From positions 186,001 through 250,000 of the forward strand of contig CAWEJL010000016.1 in assembly GCA_963809385.1 (NCBI GenBank): a stretch of DNA of 64,000 bases, given 5' to 3'. Both the position numbers and the translations under genes were made by a program. Positions 35,719 to 43,877 of the stretch are shown here, one piece after another (position 1 is the first letter of the stretch; every line of letters starts with the position of its first letter). The stretch is from JAKAIY01 sp963809385 (GTDB lineage: Bacteria > Chloroflexota > Ktedonobacteria > Ktedonobacterales > JADMIN01). Below the pieces are notes generated by a model. It saw nothing but the letters and a program-made list of their open reading frames with translations, was not told the DNA's origin and ran no database searches.

Positions 35719-36313
35719 TCAACGCCGCACGGTCAGCATGTAATGCTCCTCAGACTGGCGCGTATAGTCCACCACACGCAGGCCAGCCTGCTGGAGCCAC
35801 TGCTGGATCTGCTCGGGTGAAAAGCGCGCGTCGCGTGGCGGGCCTGACTGCGCGGGGCCATCGGGGTGAAACTCGGCGATGACCGCCCAGGCGCCTGCCG
35901 GGAGCAGCCTCGTGAGGCGTCCAATCAGCGCCGCGGGATCGTCACTGTGATGCAGCATCATCGCCAGCAGCACCGCTGACACCTTCGTCAGCCTCGCCAT
36001 CCTCCAGGCTGAACTGGAGGACATCAGCAACCACACACCGCACGTTCGTGATGGCATCACGACGCAAGCGCTCCCGCAGAGAGGCGATCGCTTCAGGCGC
36101 CCGATCAACCGCGTAGACCAGTCCTGTTGGACCAACGTGCGCGGCCATCAGCAGACTGACATAGCCAGGCCCGGCCCCCAGATCGAGCACATGATCGCCA
36201 GCGCCCAGATGCAGCGCCTCCATCCAGGCCGGAACCAGGAACGCCCGTTGCTGTTGTCGGGCAAACACTTCGTCCCAGGTCAGATGGCTCAGATCCTTGT
36301 GAAACTCAGTCAC
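35719..36313 (-). CDS. Class I SAM-dependent methyltransferase, one frameshift
   Basis: The GTG at 36313 follows GAGGAAGGGACG. Motif I reads VLDLGAGPGYVSLLMA and the acidic end of strand two YAVDRAPEAIASL; then CVVADVLQFSLEDG. The frame shifts near 35985-35995; repaired it gives KVSAVLLAMMLHHSDDP, the usual post-motif helix, and ends in a FSPEQIQQWLQQAGL and HYMLTVRR. This is the Methyltransf_11/25 (UbiE-like) layout, substrate unknown. It is the last gene of a compact operon, 20 bases after the 63-residue membrane ORF. Confidence 0.78.
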
Positions 36314-36332
36314 CAGGCGTCCCTTCCTCGCG

Positions 36333-36524
36333 CTACAGCCCGTATTGCGAGATGGACCACACAATCAGGCCAAATGTCAGGGCGATGGAGACGCCCCCAA
36401 GAACAACCATCGAGCGGTTGTTTTTCCAGGTCCGCATCTGCCAGATCGTCACGCCCACCATCACCACTGACATCAACAACATGCCCTGACGAACGAATGG
36501 CGGATACTCGGCCATGCCATTCAT
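36333..36524 (-). CDS. 63-residue membrane protein
   Basis: Two hydrophobic segments (about 15-30 and 40-57) flank a basic turn (MRTWKNNRS). The ATG at 36524 overlaps the stop of the upstream 57-codon ORF (ATGA), so it is translated by coupling rather than from its own Shine-Dalgarno site. No family is recognised. Confidence 0.65.
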   Translation of the reverse strand: MNGMAEYPPFVRQGMLLMSVVMVGVTIWQMRTWKNNRSMVVLGGVSIALTFGLIVWSISQYGL

Positions 36525-36694
36525 GCCATTCGTGCATTCATGCCCGCCGCGCCAAGCGTTATCAGCAAGATGAGCATGTGCAGGAGATGGTGCTGGCTGG
36601 CGAGCAAAGCCACCACGACCGATCCGATGCCCGTGATCTTCGCGAGGCGCGTGGATTGCCCAGATTCCCCATCCAGTTTGACGTCTGCTTTCAC
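36521..36694 (-). CDS. 57-residue membrane protein, coupled at both ends
   Basis: The frame starts with a GTG that overlaps the stop of the MarR remnant (GTGA) and ends with a TGA that overlaps the next ATG. It reads about 20 polar residues, then helix segments IGSVVVALLASQHHLLHMLI and LLITLGAAGM. AGAGGTAG stands 6 bases before the GTG. Position and overlaps argue that it is real although it is too short for most gene callers. Unknown function; the pair with the 63-residue ORF may act as a two-part membrane protein. Confidence 0.6.
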   Translation of the reverse strand: MKADVKLDGESGQSTRLAKITGIGSVVVALLASQHHLLHMLILLITLGAAGMNARMA

Positions 36695-36885
36695 TGCTCT
36701 ACCTCTTTACTTTCTCTGAGAACCGCGTTAAGGGTCGCCAGACTATCGAGAATCTGTGCGCGCTGCGCGTCAGAAAGACGCCGCCAGATGGCCCGATACC
36801 GCGCCGTCGCCGAGCGGTATACCTCATCAGCGACGGCGCGATCGGCAGCGGTGAGCCGCAAGAGCGTTCCCCGCCGGTTTTTATT
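36691..36885 (-). pseudogene. C-terminal remnant of a MarR-family regulator
   Basis: The frame that ends at 36691 reads NRRGTLLRLTAADRAVADEV, then YRAIWRRLSDAQRAQILDSL: the wing and dimer helix of a MarR protein. The helix-turn-helix half is missing; upstream the sequence belongs to the peroxiredoxin frame. It looks like a deletion that joined two genes. Its stop overlaps the next start, so the downstream order is still operon-like. Confidence 0.65.
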
Positions 36886-36889
36886 CGTT

Positions 36890-37368
36890 TTCCAACCCCT
36901 GGACGGCCTTCCAGCAGCTCTTGACTCTCCAGCAGCCACGTCCGCGGATTCGTGGCGCGTTTCAGGTACTGAATCTGGCCGTTCTGGTCCACGACCACGG
37001 ACGCCGTGCGCTGAATGATCAGGTACGCCCGCTCGAGATCGAAACGGTGATACACCTCGCGCGCGGGGTCGGCCAGGATCGGAAACGGCGCGTTGAGCGC
37101 GGCGCCATATCGGGTAGCGTTCTCGGGTGTATCGCACAAAATGACGAGTACTTCAGCGCCAGCGGCCTGGAACTGGGGGTAAAGCCGCCCCAACTGGGCG
37201 ACGTGCGTGCGGCACGCCCTTCACAAAGCGGCGGTCACAAAGAAGACCACGACGCGCTTGCTCCCGCGATAATCGCTCAGCGCAATCTCGCCGCCGGAGC
37301 TGGCTGGCAGCGTAAAAGTCCGGCGCGAGATCACCAATGACTACCTCGCTGGTGCGCTTAGAGTCCAT
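36890..37368 (-). CDS. Peroxiredoxin-like protein with frameshift and in-frame TGA at the active site
   Basis: ATG 37368 starts MDSKRTSEVVIGDLAPDF; removing one T from TTTT at 37314-37317 gives TLPASSGGEIALSDYRG and VVVFFVTAAL. Next comes TGA (37221-37223), then RACRTHVAQLGRLYPQFQAA and a normal thioredoxin-fold continuation (VLVILCDTPENATRY, FPILADPAREVYHRF, ASVVVDQNGQIQYL). Related proteins have CxxC before R-x-H, so TGA falls where the first Cys is expected. It may be a selenocysteine, a TGC-to-TGA error or a real nonsense mutation. The C-terminus runs into the MarR remnant after TWLLESQELLE. AhpC/TSA-like proteins reduce peroxides. Confidence 0.65.
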
Positions 37369-37387
37369 TGTGTTCCTTTAAAACGAC

Positions 37388-37500
37388 TTAAAACGACGAG
37401 ACGGCGGATGAGACCGGGACGAGCTCGACAGTGAGCGCGACGTTGACCTCGCCCGTAATCCGCTGGGTTGGAGGGCTCCAGGTGAGTCCCCCACATCCCA
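37388..37500 (-). pseudogene. Possible C-terminal remnant of a YceI-like protein
   Basis: One minus frame reads LTWSPPTQRITGEVNVALTV and then ELVPVSSAVSSF before TAA (37388-37390). The strand pattern resembles the last two strands of YceI-type lipid-binding barrels. Only about 35 residues are recognisable and no start is visible. Weak call. Confidence 0.3.
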
Positions 37501-37603
37501 TACTCGAGCGCATGATACCAACCTCGCCATGTGATGTCGAGCAAAGTCCCATGAAATCTGAAGGGCCGCGATGCCGAGCGTCGCCTATCAGGATGCGGTG
37601 GCC

Positions 37604-38203
37604 CTACGCCTGTTGCGGCGGGAGCCCGCGCGCGAGGATGTGGAAGACGTGCCAGTGCTTGGGCGAGCCGTCGGCGACGTGGCCGTCGGTGTCTTCCTCG
37701 CTGAGCTCGATGGTTTCGAGGTCGCTCAGCAGCGCTTCCGCCTCGGCGCGCGTGAGAAAGGTCATGGCGCGGTCGGGGGTATTCCACTGGTCGTGGACGC
37801 CGAAGAATTGGCCAGCGAAGACGCCGCCGGGAGCCAGGGCGGCTGTAAGCCGCGCGAACACGCCGACGAAGTGGCCTCTGGGAATGAAGGGGAGCGCGAA
37901 CTGCGCGCTGATGAGGTCATATGGCTCAGAGGTCGCAAAGGCGAAGTCCTCGAACGAGGACTGTACGACGCGCAGGCGGGCCTGGGGCAGCGCCGAGAGC
38001 AGCGCCGCCGAGCCTGGGTCGGCATCCACCGCCGTTACCTCGAAGCCCTGCTCCAGCAGGTAGCGCGTGTCGCGGCCAGCCCCAGCGCCGAGATCGAGCG
38101 CGCGGCCCTTCCTCGGCGCGAGTGTGGCGGCGCGCACCAGCAGCGGCCAGGGTGGGCTGTCTCTGGTGAAGCGATAGAAGCTCCCCCAATCGGAGGTCGT
38201 CAT
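37604..38203 (-). CDS. Class I SAM-dependent methyltransferase (TehB-like)
   Basis: From ATG 38203 the product is about 199 residues. Motif I reads ALDLGAGAGRDTRYLL, motif II VTAVDADPGSAALL and the later YDLISAQFALPFIPR is the usual post-I acidic strand and helix. Short single-domain enzymes with this order often methylate small thiol or metalloid substrates (TehB, TPMT), which would suit the thiol/metalloid genes further right, but no residue proves it. A longer start to 38257 exists. AGAGAG upstream is a weak ribosome site. It is intact and alone in its unit. Confidence 0.8.
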   Translation of the reverse strand: MTTSDWGSFYRFTRDSPPWPLLVRAATLAPRKGRALDLGAGAGRDTRYLLEQGFEVTAVDADPGSAALLSALPQARLRVVQSSFEDFAFATSEPYDLISAQFALPFIPRGHFVGVFARLTAALAPGGVFAGQFFGVHDQWNTPDRAMTFLTRAEAEALLSDLETIELSEEDTDGHVADGSPKHWHVFHILARGLPPQQA

Positions 38204-38261
38204 GCCAGACTCTCTTTCGGACGAACAGTCTGAGCGCTCAAGACGCCAGACCGTCAAGGCA

Positions 38262-38335
38262 AGGGCTTGTGAATGAACACTGGCTGGCGGCTAAAGCTGC
38301 GCCTATGGCCGCCGGGCAGGCGACAATTCACCATC
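38262..38335. repeat. Partial relative of the inverted-end mobile repeat
   Basis: It begins AGGGCTTGTGAAT, as the two full elements do, holds a GGCGGCTAAAG hairpin segment, and finishes GGCGACAATTCAC, matching the inner side of their right end; the outermost CAAGCCCTG is missing. Confidence 0.5.
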
Positions 38336-38340
38336 TCGCG

Positions 38341-38353
38341 GTGATAGTATCAC
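38341..38353. promoter_or_regulatory. Short palindrome upstream of the marR gene
   Basis: GTGATAGTATCAC is a 13-base palindrome followed by AACGGTATTATCGC, similar in wording to the operator at 39207-39235 (GGTAATATCGC). It is probably part of the original marR promoter and autoregulation site, now split from the gene by the inserted element. Confidence 0.4.
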
Positions 38354-38409
38354 AACGGTATTATCGCGCTTGGCGCATTAATAGCGGCGGTGGTGAACCT
38401 ATCCTGTTC

Positions 38410-38577
38410 CAGGGCTTGTGAACGGTCGGCTACGTCGCGGCCATGAATGGCCGGCGCACGCGGGGACGGAGGCATCAATGCCCTGTCTGCCGCGTCCGCC
38501 GGCGCATCGGACTTCAGTCCGCGTCCGCGTGCTCCGGCCTTTTCAAGGCCGAGAGCGCCGACAATTCACAAGCCCTG
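38410..38577. mobile_element. MITE-like element A with 10-bp target duplication
   Basis: The 168-base element starts CAGGGCTTGTGAA and ends TTCACAAGCCCTG, exact inverted ends. TATCCTGTTC (38400-38409) and TATTCTGTTC (38578-38587) flank it as a 10-bp target duplication with one change. Inside is a chain of hairpins: GGCCATGAATGGCC, GGCATCAATGCC, GGACTTCAGTCC and GGCCTTTTCAAGGCC. It has no coding capacity. It lies between the marR promoter region and its ribosome site. A ten-base duplication is typical of IS4-type transposases, which is inference here. Confidence 0.85.
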
Positions 38578-38616
38578 TATTCTGTTCAGCCTTGGCGAGT
38601 CGCAGGAGGAGCCAGC

Positions 38617-39114
38617 ATGGGAACCTCGACATCCACAGAATCGGCGCCTGATCCGCGGCAGGTGCGGGCGGTGTTTGATTTCATGATGTTTCTGGGCGAA
38701 ACGCTGAGCCGCAGCACGCAGCTCTTCGAGGACCAAACCACAAGCTCTCCCGCCGAGGTGGAAGTCCTCCGTGTGCTCGCGCAGCGCGGCCCGCTGGTAG
38801 TCAAGGAGATTGCGCGGTCCATCCCTGGCCTCAGCCTCAGCAAGCTCACCCGCGTCCTGGATAAGCTGGAATCCGAGCAGCGCGTCACGCGCACGCTCAA
38901 CCGCCAGGATCGCCGCAGTTTCCTGGTCACGCCGACCGAACAAGGGCTGGCCCTGATCGGTGGATTGCTGCAAGGTCTCGAATCGATAGCGCAGAGCATG
39001 CTCACGGCCCTGACGCCGGCTGAGCGCCTGATGCTGGTCGAGCTCTTCGCCAAGATCCACGCCAGCGGTCGGGTGGCCGCTGAGCCGTTCGAAGAGGGGC
39101 CTGCCTCCGGGTGA
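38617..39114 (+). CDS. MarR-family transcriptional regulator
   Basis: ATG 38617 follows GCAGGAGGAG. The 165-residue protein has the MarR winged helix: SPAEVEVLRVLAQRGPLVV, the recognition segment GLSLSKLTRVLDKLESEQ and wing NRQDRRSFLVTPTEQGLAL, with the dimer helix LTPAERLMLVELFAKI. It is adjacent to an MMPL exporter whose promoter carries a perfect inverted repeat, the classical arrangement of a drug or lipid efflux repressor. A mobile element now separates its coding region from part of its promoter. Confidence 0.88.
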   Translation: MGTSTSTESAPDPRQVRAVFDFMMFLGETLSRSTQLFEDQTTSSPAEVEVLRVLAQRGPLVVKEIARSIPGLSLSKLTRVLDKLESEQRVTRTLNRQDRRSFLVTPTEQGLALIGGLLQGLESIAQSMLTALTPAERLMLVELFAKIHASGRVAAEPFEEGPASG

Positions 39115-39188
39115 GTGTACAGGCGCCGCCAGGCCGCCGGCTCCATTGATGCCATTGATACCGTCGAGGCTGACTTGTGCCGAATGCC

Positions 39189-39235
39189 TTGTCCGCGCGA
39201 AAATGGTACCACTATGGTAATATCGCATAGTGGTA
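39189..39235 (+). promoter_or_regulatory. Promoter and MarR-type operator of the MMPL gene
   Basis: TTGTCC (39189-39194) and a -10 around 39212-39218 (CTATGGT) have 17-18 bases between them. TACCACTATG (39207-39216) and CATAGTGGTA (39226-39235) are perfect 10-bp inverted arms with a 9-base spacer and cover the -10 box, as a repressor site should. Confidence 0.7.
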
Positions 39236-39380
39236 ATTTACGCTCCTTGATGAGACCATCCAGCATCCAGTTTCAGATCACCTCACCATCATAGCGCAAG
39301 ATACAAAACGTCAGCCAGAAGCCAGGGCAGCGCGTCTGGTAGCAGGCGCGCCTGATTTCTTCCGTTGGGAGTACAGAGTA

Positions 39381-41735
39381 ATGCATCGGCTATTTCGCGG
39401 TATCGGCGTCTTCTCCGTCCGGTTTCGCTGGGTGATTCTCGTCGCCTGGGTCGTCATCACGGTCGCGGGTGTGCGATTCTTCCCTGGACTCAGCACCGTC
39501 ACCCAGGGTGGTCTCACTGACTTTTTGCCCGCCCACTCGCCGAGCAGCAGGGCGTTGCAGCTGGCCGCCCCATTTCAGAACACGCAATATGCCTCGCTCA
39601 CCCTGGTCGCCGCTCGCGATAGTGGCCCGCTCACCGCGGCGGATCTGGCCACCGTTGATCAACTGGAAAGCTGGCTACGCGCTCAGCCGCATGTGAAGGT
39701 CGTGCTCGATACCGGCGTTTCTCCCGACGGAGCTGCGCGGCAGGCCGCGATTCAGGCTGATGTGCCGCCGTCGGGCGGTGGCTCGGCGGACCAATTGGTG
39801 AGCGCTATCCGCGATCATCTGCGGTCCGTCAGCGCGTCGAGCGGATTGCGGCTACACCTCACCGGTCAGCTGGCGCTCTCTGAAGACACCACCGCCAACC
39901 TCCAGACCTCCATAGGGAACACAACCACCTTTACCGTCCTGTTCATTATGCTCTTCTTGCTGGTGGTGTTCCGCGCGCCGCTCGCCCCGCTGATTACCCT
40001 GATCCCGGCAGGGCTGGTCGTGTTGCTTGCCGGCCCTGTCATCACCGGCGCAGTCAACCATTTCAACCTGGCCGTGTCGAGCATCTCTTCGCTGCTGCTG
40101 GTTGTGCTGGTGCTGGGCGCCGGCGCCGACTATGCGCTCTTCCTGATCTACCGCGAGCGCGAGGAGCTGCGGAATGGACTCACTCCGCCAGAGGCGGTCA
40201 AGAAGGCTGTGAGCGCCGTCGGCGAGACGATTACCTTTTCCGCGTTCACGGTCATCGCCGCGTTGCTCACCCTGGTTGTGGCCCAATTCGGCAGCTACAA
40301 GAGCCTCGGCCCCTCCCTGGCCATCGGCATTTTCCTGATGCTGCTGGCTGGTCTGACGTTGCTACCGGCGCTGCTGGCGATTTTCGGGCGCGCCGTCTTC
40401 TGGCCCACCTCGACCAAACCGGTGGCTGTCCAGCCGGTCGGCATGTGGGGGCGCCTCACGGGCGGATTGGTGCAGCGCCCCGCGCTGACGCTGCTGCTCG
40501 GCGTCGTCTTCTTCGGCGGCCTGGCTCTGGGCGCCATCAATGCCCCGACCGCGGGCCTGGGGGCGATCAACGCTGGGCCGCCAGGAGCCGATTCCACGCT
40601 CGGGTCGGATCTGATCACCAAGCACTATCCGGCGCCCAGCGGCGTCCTCACCCAGACGTACTTTAAGTACGGACAATCCGTTTGGCAGAGTCCCGCGCAA
40701 CTGAGCGTCGCCCAGGAGCAGCTTGGCGCGATCCCCGCCGTAAAGTTCGTGATGGGTCCGCTATCACCCGGCGGTATTCCTTTGACGGTGGACCAATTGA
40801 CCCAGTTGTACCGCGTCATGGGGCCACCACAAGCGCTGCCTGTGGAAGAGCCAGCGCAATTCCAGCGCGCGGTTCCGTTCCAGCTCTATAACATCTATCG
40901 CGGCATCGCGCAGTACATCAGCGCGGATGGGCGCACCGTCATGTTTGTGACGATCCTGAAGGAGAACAGCGGCGGTACCGATGCGGTACCCGCTCTGCGA
41001 AGCAGGATTACGTTCGCCGCGCAGGTCTCGGGCGCCGATCAGAGTGGCATCGTCGGCACGGACGAACTCGCCTACGATGTTGGCCAGGTCACGACGAGCG
41101 ATCTGTTCCACATCATTCCGCTGGTCGCCGTCCTCATCGCGCTGCTGCTGGGGCTGGTGCTGCGCAGCCTGATCGCGCCGCTCTATCTCGTCGTGAGCGT
41201 TGTGCTCTCCTATCTGGCCTCGCTCGGACTGGTCGCGATTGTCTTCGTGCGCCTGGAAGGCCAGGATGGTATCCAGTTCATCCTCCCGTTCCTGATGTTC
41301 GTGTTCCTGATGGCGCTTGGCTCGGACTACAACATCCTGGTGATGACCCGCATCCGCGAGGAGGCGCACACGAAGCCCCTGCGCGAGGCGGTGCGGCACG
41401 CCGTCAACATCACCGGCGGCACGATCACCACAGCGGGCCTGATCCTGGCGGGTACGTTCGCGGTGCTTGGCTTTGCCGTCGGCAGTGGCTCAACGTCGGC
41501 GCAAATCCAGCAGATCGCCTTCGGCATCGCCGCTGGTGTCCTGATGGACACCTTCCTGGTGCGCACGTTGCTCGTCCCGACGATGGTCGTCTTGTTGGGG
41601 CGCTGGAACTGGTGGCCGTCGCCGCTCTTCAAGCAGCGGGTATCGTCGGAGCAGGGGGATGGAGCCGCGCCACCCGCCCTCGACGCGAGCATGCAACCAG
41701 CATTGTTGGCGGCGCCGCCTTCTGAGCCGGAGTAA
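39381..41735 (+). CDS. MMPL/RND-family transporter
   Basis: The 784-residue protein is intact. It has two repeats of one helix, an outside domain and a block of five to six helices: FRWVILVAWVVITVAGVRFF opens repeat one and PALTLLLGVVFFGGLAL repeat two. GADYALFLIYREREEL and GSDYNILVMTRIREEA are the two copies of the G-x-x-x-D-Y-x-x-x-(L/M)-x-R motif for proton-driven exporters. Actinobacterial and chloroflexal homologues export lipids or drugs. The start ATG 39381 has a weak ribosome site (GGGAGTACAG). It is probably repressed by the MarR protein upstream. Confidence 0.93.
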   Translation: MHRLFRGIGVFSVRFRWVILVAWVVITVAGVRFFPGLSTVTQGGLTDFLPAHSPSSRALQLAAPFQNTQYASLTLVAARDSGPLTAADLATVDQLESWLRAQPHVKVVLDTGVSPDGAARQAAIQADVPPSGGGSADQLVSAIRDHLRSVSASSGLRLHLTGQLALSEDTTANLQTSIGNTTTFTVLFIMLFLLVVFRAPLAPLITLIPAGLVVLLAGPVITGAVNHFNLAVSSISSLLLVVLVLGAGADYALFLIYREREELRNGLTPPEAVKKAVSAVGETITFSAFTVIAALLTLVVAQFGSYKSLGPSLAIGIFLMLLAGLTLLPALLAIFGRAVFWPTSTKPVAVQPVGMWGRLTGGLVQRPALTLLLGVVFFGGLALGAINAPTAGLGAINAGPPGADSTLGSDLITKHYPAPSGVLTQTYFKYGQSVWQSPAQLSVAQEQLGAIPAVKFVMGPLSPGGIPLTVDQLTQLYRVMGPPQALPVEEPAQFQRAVPFQLYNIYRGIAQYISADGRTVMFVTILKENSGGTDAVPALRSRITFAAQVSGADQSGIVGTDELAYDVGQVTTSDLFHIIPLVAVLIALLLGLVLRSLIAPLYLVVSVVLSYLASLGLVAIVFVRLEGQDGIQFILPFLMFVFLMALGSDYNILVMTRIREEAHTKPLREAVRHAVNITGGTITTAGLILAGTFAVLGFAVGSGSTSAQIQQIAFGIAAGVLMDTFLVRTLLVPTMVVLLGRWNWWPSPLFKQRVSSEQGDGAAPPALDASMQPALLAAPPSEPE

Positions 41736-41744
41736 TCTAGCGAA

Positions 41745-41880
41745 CCGCCGCCGCCCCTCGCGAGAGGCTGCGGCGCGGCGATGCGTCCGGCGGCGGCCAG
41801 ATCGGCGCTCGTCGCGCGCCAGCGTGAGGACGCGGTGGAAGGCGCGGGCCGAGCGTTGCGGCGCTGGGGCGGCGCGTAGT
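41745..41880 (-). pseudogene. comM 3' fragment, degenerate
   Basis: The minus strand contains CGGCCCGCGCCTTCCACCGC, the codons for the ARAFHR block of ComM, with matching sequence on both sides (LxLAR.. and the IAAPQ region), but with shifts of frame. About 130 bases are recognisable. It sits exactly between the MMPL gene and the radical SAM gene. Confidence 0.7.
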
Positions 41881-43019
41881 TAGCGCACGCCGGAAGCCGC
41901 CATGACGCAGGCAGCGTCTTCGCCCAGGGGGTCGCCGGTGAGGGCGAAGGCGCGCGCCCGTGAGCCGCCGCAGCTATCGCGGTAGTCACAGCCCCCGCAC
42001 GCACCGGTAAAGCGCGACGCCCGGATATCCTTGAGCAGCGGATCATCGCGATAGATGGAGACGATGTCGCGCTCACGAACATTGCCCAGGGCCAGCGGCA
42101 GGAAGCCAGCCGGGTATACCACGCCATGATGCGAGACGAAGATGATACCCTTGCCATCGCGGGTACCCGTGCTCTGCGCGCGCGGAGCGGAGCGCGGCGG
42201 CCCCAGCCGCTCCCGTAGCTCCTCCGCCAGTGTTGTGTAGAGCGTCCCAAGCCCGTACTGGCGCGTGATCTGCGCGGGCGAGGCGTTGATGTCGGGCCCC
42301 TGCGTCTTGCGCCAGCCCACCACGCGGCGGAAGAATGGCCCCTCGACCGTCCGGACGATGAGATCATAGGCGGACGCATCGTAGAGCAGGTGGCAGACAT
42401 CCTCAGACGCCTGGGCGTCGAGCGCGCCAACGTCCTGGCCGCGTCCGACGGGAATGAGGAAGAACACCTCCCAGACCTTCACCCCAACGTCTTTCAGGAT
42501 TTGCGCGATCGCTGGCAATTCGGTCACATTGTCACGCATAACGACCGTGTTGACTTGAACGGTGAATCCGGCGGCGACGAGCCGCTCAAGCGCCTTGATG
42601 GTCGCGTCAAAATGGTCGGCGACGCCGCGGATGCCCTCATGGGTAGCGGCATTGGCGCCATCGAGACTGAGGGAGACAATCGCCCCTCCCAGGTCCGCGA
42701 ACCGGGAGATCGCCTCATCGGTCAGTTTTGGTGTCACGCTCGGCGCCAGCCCGACGGGGATACCCAGCTCGCGCGCATGCTCGATGAGTGTGAACGCATC
42801 GGGGCGCATCAGGACATCCCCACCCGTCATAATGAGGACGGGGTACGGGCGTCCGAACGCCGTGAGGCTGTCAAGAAAGCGCAATCCTTCGGACGGCGAC
42901 AGTTCGCCGGGGGCGGGGTGCGGCAGGGCTTCGGCTCGACAGTGCTTGCAGGCCAGCAAACATGCGCGGGTAGATTCCCAGAACACGAGAATCGGCCGTT
43001 GGTCAAAGTCTATCGCCAC
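41880..43019 (-). CDS. Radical SAM / SPASM domain protein
   Basis: The 379-residue protein binds the radical SAM cluster with CLLACKHC (Cx3Cx2C) after WESTRA, then shows TGGDVLMRPD (GGxP-like), SLSLDGANAATHEGIRG and VNTVVMRDN. The C-terminus has a SPASM-type set of Cys: CGGCDYRDSCGG and a later DAACVM. It belongs, as far as I can tell, to the TIGR04053-type group near heme-d1/peptide-modifying enzymes (NirJ/AhbC-like). The substrate is unknown. It faces the arsenic/thiol genes but on the minus strand; its stop abuts a comM fragment. Confidence 0.85.
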   Translation of the reverse strand: MAIDFDQRPILVFWESTRACLLACKHCRAEALPHPAPGELSPSEGLRFLDSLTAFGRPYPVLIMTGGDVLMRPDAFTLIEHARELGIPVGLAPSVTPKLTDEAISRFADLGGAIVSLSLDGANAATHEGIRGVADHFDATIKALERLVAAGFTVQVNTVVMRDNVTELPAIAQILKDVGVKVWEVFFLIPVGRGQDVGALDAQASEDVCHLLYDASAYDLIVRTVEGPFFRRVVGWRKTQGPDINASPAQITRQYGLGTLYTTLAEELRERLGPPRSAPRAQSTGTRDGKGIIFVSHHGVVYPAGFLPLALGNVRERDIVSIYRDDPLLKDIRASRFTGACGGCDYRDSCGGSRARAFALTGDPLGEDAACVMAASGVR

Positions 43020-43427
43020 CAGGCCCTCCTAATTATGTGTTATTCCCAAAGACGCGCCACCCCGGCGCCCGCGGAGCCTGCGGCGATTCGCCGCCCAGCC
43101 TTTTCCCTTCTTCGCGTAGGGACGCGCAATCACAGGCTCCTCACGGCGAGCCCGGTCATCTGGCCAGGCGATGAAGGGCTGCGCATGCGCCACACCACAC
43201 AAGGAGCGAGCGCCATGGAGGGCGGAAAGCCGGGTGGCGCGACGCTGGCGCGACGCTGGCGCGACGCTAGGGCGCCAGCCGGTGGCAGTCGCCCACTCAG
43301 GCTACCGACCGCTTATCACAGTTGTGTCAAGATTTCCAAGCTTCCGGTCACAGCGCGATCACGGAGAAAGCGCAGCGGAGATATCAGGGGGTATCACGGG
43401 TATGCCGCCAGCCCCTTTCGTCGCTGC
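43020..43427. other. Intergenic region with an 11-bp triple repeat
   Basis: No supported gene lies here. At 43236-43268 the 11-mer GGCGCGACGCT is repeated three times without spacing. The region must contain the radical SAM promoter on the minus strand; ATTATGTG near 43031 may be part of it. Confidence 0.5.
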
Positions 43428-43877
43428 TCAGTCGTCGCTGCGCTCGGGGTCCATCGTGGCGCGCTCAGTGGTGGCGTGGACTTCGACGCGACCTTGCAGT
43501 GGCGTACTGGCGGCCAGCGTGTTGTAGATGGTCCCCTGCCGCTGGAGATTCCGGTGGAGGAGATCGACCCGCGCAGGTTGCTCATCCGTCCAGAGGTGGA
43601 GTGTATAGCTGATGCTTGTTAGCCGTGGCGGGCGATCCTCACGCGTCCCCTCAATATTGACGGCGACCGCCGTATAGCTGAAGCGCAAGACGGGACTCAA
43701 GCGCTCGACATTCTTGAGCATGCAGGCCGCAAGTGAGCTCAGCAGCAACTCGGCCGGATTCAGCAGGTCATCGCTCTGTTCAGGTGACACATCGAAGAAG
43801 ACCTGCGCCTGCTTGGCCCGCGCCATCCCAACATGGGGCGCCAGGCGGCTCGCGTGGACGCTATAGTGCAGTGGCAT
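43428..43877 (-). CDS. OsmC/YhfA-family protein
   Basis: The start ATG 43877 touches the stop of the upstream ArsR (TGATG) and has GGAGAA in front. The 149-residue protein shows NPAELLLSSLAACMLKNVER, the OsmC signature with the redox-active Cys in the AAC segment, and VNIEGTREDRPPRL with a later strand RLTSISYTLHLW. The first peroxidatic Cys of OsmC/Ohr proper is not obvious. Family members reduce organic hydroperoxides or transfer sulfur. Translation is coupled to the ArsR regulator, so it is probably metalloid- or thiol-stress induced. Confidence 0.8.
   Translation of the reverse strand: MPLHYSVHASRLAPHVGMARAKQAQVFFDVSPEQSDDLLNPAELLLSSLAACMLKNVERLSPVLRFSYTAVAVNIEGTREDRPPRLTSISYTLHLWTDEQPARVDLLHRNLQRQGTIYNTLAASTPLQGRVEVHATTERATMDPERSDD

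Noticed and set aside
42390..43622. Plus-strand frame of 410 codons opposite the radical SAM gene
   Set aside because: The minus strand has the CxxxCxxC cluster motif and SPASM Cys; the plus frame has no family pattern.
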